Below, piece by piece: positions 58,895-64,000 of a DNA stretch of 64,000 bases. The notes beneath the pieces were generated by a model. That model had not been told where the DNA came from and ran no database searches. It was given only the letters and a program-made list of their open reading frames with translations. The position numbers and the translations under genes were made by a program. This stretch comes from Calycina herbarum (taxonomy: Eukaryota > Ascomycota > Leotiomycetes > Helotiales > Pezizellaceae): the NCBI GenBank assembly GCA_001414485.1, contig LLEY01000214.1, forward strand, positions 1 through 64,000, read 5' to 3'. Numbering within the stretch: the stretch's first letter is position 1; the number at the start of each line of letters is the position of its first letter.

Positions 58895-59170
58895 CGATCA
58901 CCTGGTGATAAGCCATTCTTCACGGAGGGTAAACAGACATAGCCGTTTATTAATTAGTAATCATCTAGCTACCTCTTAATCGATGAATCTTTATACTTAT
59001 ATTACATAACCAACCTGGTACATTGCTTGCCTTCTCTGGATACCTCTCTGAGAATTGCGGATTCTAATTTTGGTATGAACCTGGTATATATCTACACATT
59101 GCTATCAAGAATTCGCTTCCATATTGCGCCAAACCCCCTGATGTATGAGTTTAAATCAATGCGCATGTTT

Positions 59171-62100
59171 CTAAGCAGAAAAAGAAGTTCTGCGAGATGC
59201 CATATCCGCCATAGAAACCTCCAATGCAGCTTGGAGATCCCTAGCTTCCATCTCGGATATCGCTTTCTCGGATTCTAGTGACTCTTGAAGTGCAATTGTA
59301 ATTTCATCTCTTGTTTCCAAAGATTCTTGCATTGCTGCTGCAAGTTCTCGAGACTCCCGTTCGATGACTGTGCTATCTTCGCTCAATGCAGGGGTGAGTG
59401 GTGAGACTAGTGGTGTGTTACCACTAGTGTATGCTGGTGGTGTGGTATGTGAGGTTGGTCGAGGTCTAAATGTGCTTGCAGAGTAGAGGTTCGTTGGTGC
59501 ACTCAACTCGCTAATTTCGCTTCCGCCTAACTCACTTACTGTCCCTGCTGATGGTTCATAAGCTGGAGATAGCCCGGAGTAATGTGCAAATTGGGTGCTA
59601 GTTTGGTTGTCCGAGTAAACACTCTCTGAATAGCGACTTGGGGACGGTGGGTACTCCGGGTTGCTTCGTTCGCTTGCTATTGGTTTTCTCCTTATACTGT
59701 TGGAGTAGACGCTTTCGGAGTAGCGACTGGGAGAGGGTGCTTGCCAAGCATCGCTACGGACACTTGGTGGTGGTGGATGGTTTGTTTGAACTATTGAGCG
59801 CCAATTTTCGATTGGATTCTCGTTTAGACCGTTCAATTCCCTTCGAATACCAGTCGTAGGTGGTGGGCTATGAAGTTCTGCGGGGTGAAGTTGTGACCCT
59901 CTCGTGGGAGTGGCATCTAGCTCCTGATGCTGGCTCTGTGGATTCTGACTTTGTGTTCTCGCTTGCGACATACTTTCTCGTGGGTACCGACTTTCGATTC
60001 CTCCCATGTCTTGAGGTAAAGAATTTAAAGCATCTTGCGTCAAAGCAATATCCTCTGACCGATTGATCCCCATAAAGTCCTGAAATCTCTTAACGATCCT
60101 TGCAACTTCCTCCTTCGTGGCATGCTGTCTTTCCGCGAAAAATGCTCCGTAATCCTTTTGTGAATGCAAAATAGCCCCTTGGGTACCATCAACGGCACTT
60201 GTGTTGAGACTCTTGTAAAGTCCAAGAGCTGGATAAGCTATCCCACCCACGATTGCGTAGTGTGGTGATAGAAACAGCCCCCCGACTCCTTTACCAAAGC
60301 CACTTACAAATCCTTTTGCGCCCTTATCTCGCGCACCTTTGTAAGGTTCCGTAAACAACCCCACATAGCCGTCATAAATTCCATACGCAAAAGCTTTACC
60401 CCCTTTTACGGTACCAGACTTCCAATTTGTAATTGGGCCATGATCTCGAACCTTGCCACCGTAAAGCTTGGGCTAACTCTCTTTAGCATGTGTCAATATG
60501 AAAGAGGGATGACGCTATGAGCTTACCGCTGCGTGTAAACCATCCGCAAGCGCAACCGGGACATCAATCGCCGTTTTCACAAACGCATTCCCTAGTTTAC
60601 CAAATCCTCTTCCCAAAGCCCTTCCTGCTGCTCTTCCGGCGTGGGGTTTTTGTGAAACCTCTGACTGAACGTGGTCTCCTATACTTCGCGTCTCGCTATT
60701 TACGGTTGTCCCATCTTCACTGGGCGATTGGTATTTTGTTATAGCAAGTGAACGACCCTTCTGTGTGGGTAAAGAAGCCTGAGAGGATGATGTTAGATGT
60801 AAAGATGTTGTAGACGAGGCCGTTCTAGAAAGATCACTCCGCGCGCGTCGATACTCCGCCGTAGGCTCGCTAACAAGATTTCCTATTGAAGCACCGACAT
60901 TCATGACTGAATCAAAGGCAGCTGAGGTTGTTGCGGTGACAGGATCCCAGCGTTGATTTTCGGAATATATAGGTTTGGATTTGTATCTACAAAACGAAAG
61001 TCAGTGAATGTTCTGTCATCTTATTGGCCAAAATTAAAAAGTGGGTCGCTTAATGAGGATTCGTACAATCTCAAATCCTTCACATTGATTTTCTTCTCTT
61101 CTACTAAGACGCTAGCGGCTCTGTGGCTTAATCTCAGAACAATCTTATCTTTCCCCTTTTTCGTTTTTAGTGACCATGTTGCTGGAGAATCTGGTAGCAT
61201 CGAGCAGCTCATATCCTTCACGCTCAGGTGTCTGTGGAAGGAATCGACAGCCGTCTTGACTCCGTTCTCGGTACTCATTTTATCGGCGATTGTGCCAGCT
61301 GCCATAAGAGCCTCGGAAGAAAGAAGGAATCGAATCGCGGAGGAGAGAATTTCGGGATTCATGTTTTTCGCATCGATTGGAGGTGGGCCTGCTCCGGCCA
61401 CTGATACCATGTTACCCCAAAAGGGTTGACTAGAATTAAGCTGTGAGCGACCAATCAATTTTAAAGGCTGTCTGGGATTACTTACTCTCCAAAAAATGGG
61501 ACGATGCAGGTAGGTCGACCGTTGAGTAAGCCACAAGCCGTTGTGCCAGCACCGCCGTGATGAATTACCGCGCTGACTTGTTGGAAAAGCCATTCTATAA
61601 AAAATTGGGTTAGTCTTAAAGAAGAGAATTGAATGAGTAAGTTTTGTCGTACCATGAGGGCAATCATCGATAAAAAGCACGCTCTCATCTTTAAACCCTG
61701 TACCGAGTTTACTCCACCCCTTTGACACGATTGCTCTCACCCCGCAATCCCTCACTGCTGCCAATATTGTTTCAGTCATCGCATGCGCATCATCCATAAC
61801 AATACTTCCGAAACCAATGTAAATTGGTACGGAACCTGATTTAATAAATTCATCGATCTCGGGTGGCGGAGTATATGATGGTGCAGCTCGGAAGAAAAAG
61901 CCGCAAACATCTATCATTTTGTTAGTTCCATCATTTATGCTGGGGAGTCTGATCTGTACCAATCGTTGAAGGCCAATCTATTGGTTTTGGAACAAGAGCT
62001 GGGGACCAGCAGTACGTAAATGGCACCTTCCCAGTTTGTATTAAATTCGAGTCAAACATGGCGGGCGCCGGTTCAAGATCTAGTGTTGTTTTCCTCCACG

Positions 62101-63170
62101 CATTAATAATAGACCCCAAGCTATAATAAAGTTAGCAAACCTCTTTTAAGCACATACGCAATACTCACCCCTGCCAAGTCATCATATCCACCATTCCATA
62201 TGACAGAAAATTAATCATTTTCGGATCCGCATTCGAAGGTTGAATATTCGCCAGAGGGTGGGGGAATGCTCTCGTAGCCGTCCAAGGCATTGTAAACATG
62301 AGATGAACTGGTATTCCCAGTGCTTGGGCGCAGTGCACATGTGCGAAACTCGGTGGATTGGCGATAATTGCTTCTGCAACGAATGGGATATTTGTTTTCG
62401 GATCGGGTTCGATGCATGATCTCCAGCAGCCTTCTAACATTTCTTTGACCATTTTTCGTTTTCTTCCAATATCGCCTGCTCGAACAGTTTCCATTTTTGG
62501 GATAATGCCGGGGTTTTTGACCATGTACTACGAGTGTTAGGAACGGACTTCAATGAAATTGGATAGGCGATTGAAGGATACTCACAGCCATCAGATCCGC
62601 GGGGTCTCCTCCAATTGGGAAAAATTCGAGACCAGACTTTGTGACGAAATCGTCGAAAACATCATGTGTTGCTATTCTTATTCGGTGACCAACTGCCTGC
62701 AATTCTTGTCCGAGAGCGACAAAAGGCTGCACATCGCCTATAATTCCAATCAGTCGCCATTTATCTCATGGGAGGCTCTCAGTCCATGCCACTCACCTCG
62801 ACTACCGACAATCTGAATAACAATATTGAGTAAAGGGAATGAACGATTCGGAGTCGCAAAACTTTGTGCAATTGGAATTGGTGGGGGTTCGTATTCTGGA
62901 AGTGGCGGAAGTGATTGTTCTAGAAATAATTTGGTATCGCCATTGAATTGCATGCTAATTCTGCCATTATCTGTAAAGAATGCAAAGTGAGCTTCTATTC
63001 GGAAAACATAGTGTTCTACTAAACAAAGGAGTTTGAAATATACCTAATACTGAGGTACTGATGTGGCCATCATTCCCATTCAAATGTAGTTCGTATTGAG
63101 GAGGAGCATCCCAATCAATTTCCTCCTCTCGTCGACTTTCAAGACTCGCCCTATTTTCTGGTCTCCCCAT
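59171..63170 (-). CDS. Sterol glucosyltransferase-like GT with C-terminal UIMs
   Basis: Ten exons, complement of 59171-60472, 60527-60986, 61067-61429, 61486-61594, 61653-61910, 61960-62120, 62169-62527, 62586-62737, 62797-62970 and 63044-63170. All introns are GT-AG and 48-80 nt, and the frame is open throughout. Product 1154 aa. N-terminal GT28-type domain: [18 protein letters not shown] (about 91-108) and [14 protein letters not shown]-terminal UDPGT-type donor site: [19 protein letters not shown] (420-438) and PFFGDQPFWG. This matches the Atg26/UGT51 family of UDP-glucose:sterol glucosyltransferases, but without its GRAM/PH domains. After it comes a Gly/Ala-rich segment ([19 protein letters not shown] and [11 protein letters not shown]), then a disordered region with [11 protein letters not shown] twice. 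Three UIM-like motifs lie at about 1094-1107, 1110-1121 and 1130-1143. Substrate is inferred. Confidence 0.88.
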
Positions 63171-64000
63171 CTTGGAAATGGTACTTTATTCGATATATTC
63201 GCGATTCAATTCGGGAAGGGAGTGCGGAATTGATAAAACAGTAGAAGAGCAGAAAAAAGGTAGAAAGAAGAATGAAAAATGTTTGGACAAAAAAAATGAA
63301 GGGAGGGGAAGCTTTTACTTTTGAACAGAGGGATTTTCAGGTACTTGGAATCAAATAAGCTTTAAAGCTTGCGGGACGAGGTACTATCCCCCCCCCTTAA
63401 GTAAATGTAAGCGCACGGCCGCTGTGCCATACTAAATGTCTGTGCACTCTACATTTACTTTAGGGGGGGATAGTTCGAAGTGAGTCTCTGGATCCGCTTC
63501 TGGATTGCAGGGAAACGTCCGTAAGTTCAGCCGATCATAAGGGGGGCACGGTTATCTTTGTCTTTTTACGAGTGCGAATGCGAGAGTCGGACAAGGTTCT
63601 GACGCGTCCGGTTCAGATTCGAAACGTTTTTATTACTTGGTAAGAACGCAATACCGGTACGCGTATCGCCGTATCGTCGTACTTATACCAGACCCTGTGT
63701 CATGAAGATGCGGAACATGCCGTGATCGAAACTAAGAAATACCATACGCAAGTATCTCCTGCAAGAAGAGAAAAAATAAGGGAAAGTGAAGAATTGAGGC
63801 TGAGGATGTCTTAACACTTGGCAGTGCTGGAATAACTGATAGAATTCTATAATGTTTCTAAGAACATGGATCGGAAATAATGAAAAGTAGAAGATTTATA
63901 TCATCACGAAAACTTTTGGGTGCTGGGTGTGATGGCCAGCATAATAATCACATCTAGCACACTTTAGCCTTAAGTGTGCCGACAGTACACTTCTAGAATG
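63171..64000. other. Intergenic with a MITE-like inverted repeat
   Basis: Presumed promoter of the glycosyltransferase gene, then a GC/AT-mixed stretch with no supported gene. It contains the inverted repeat at 63383-63474. Confidence 0.4.
63383..63474. repeat. Short TIR element or hairpin (MITE-like)
   Basis: The left arm ACTATCCCCC...CTTAAGTAAATGTA and the right arm TACATTTACTTTAGGGGGGGATAGT are inverted, about 25 bp long with one or two mismatches. The 92-bp total length and C-run termini suggest a miniature transposon. No target duplication is certain. Confidence 0.6.

Noticed and set aside
61021..61962. Single-exon 313-codon glycosyltransferase gene
   Set aside because: Splice sites at 61066, 61430/61485, 61595/61652 and 61911/61959 join its parts to the larger ten-exon gene and restore the UDPGT motif; the unspliced frame reads intron sequence.
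1..64000. tRNA or rRNA genes
   Set aside because: No cloverleaf or rRNA signature was recognised by eye; a tRNA scan would be needed to exclude them.

Overview
The window comes from a filamentous ascomycete (Pezizomycotina). It has short introns of about 48-80 nt with GT-AG borders and CTRAC-like branch sites, a PEX6 gene, a fungal sterol-glucosyltransferase-like gene, and a long AT-rich block whose transposons look RIP-mutated (CpA/TpG depleted, TpA enriched). A Leotiomycetes-type genome is my guess only; nothing here proves the class.

Layout. 1-3,340: gene relics, namely a Myb/SANT-like fragment and a phosphotransferase (APH-like) gene carrying two in-frame TGA codons. 3,340-34,925: an AT-rich, gene-free block made of nested transposons. 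A pogo/Fot1-like element (3803-34638) contains a Ty3/gypsy element A (4637-34342). A contains gypsy B (7686-15515, itself split by Fot1-like E 10664-12490) and Fot1-like F (16312-18146). Gypsy C (21058-34308) sits inside A's 3' LTR and is itself split by gypsy G (24428-30348). The boundaries come from LTR/TIR pairs and target-site duplications visible in the sequence.

34,925-42,700: an apparent programmed-cell-death locus. A CHAT-domain (caspase-like) protease gene (minus) is divergent from a gasdermin-like gene (plus). The gasdermin-like gene converges, with an 79-bp gap, on an NLR-type gene (minus) encoding alpha/beta-hydrolase, NB-ARC and TPR parts. The natural model is sensor NLR, protease and pore-forming executioner; the link is inferred from family knowledge and adjacency. 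A decayed NACHT/ankyrin-type fragment lies next to it.

44,850-64,000: a more ordinary gene region. It holds a steryl-ester-hydrolase-like lipase, PEX6, a secreted Gly/Pro/Ser-rich protein, a Tc1/mariner-like element (54800-56132), a broken protein-kinase gene, and a ten-exon glycosyltransferase gene whose protein ends in three ubiquitin-interacting-like motifs.

Limits: all domain calls are by eye, exon structures are hand-built, and transposon coding relics are read through stops.
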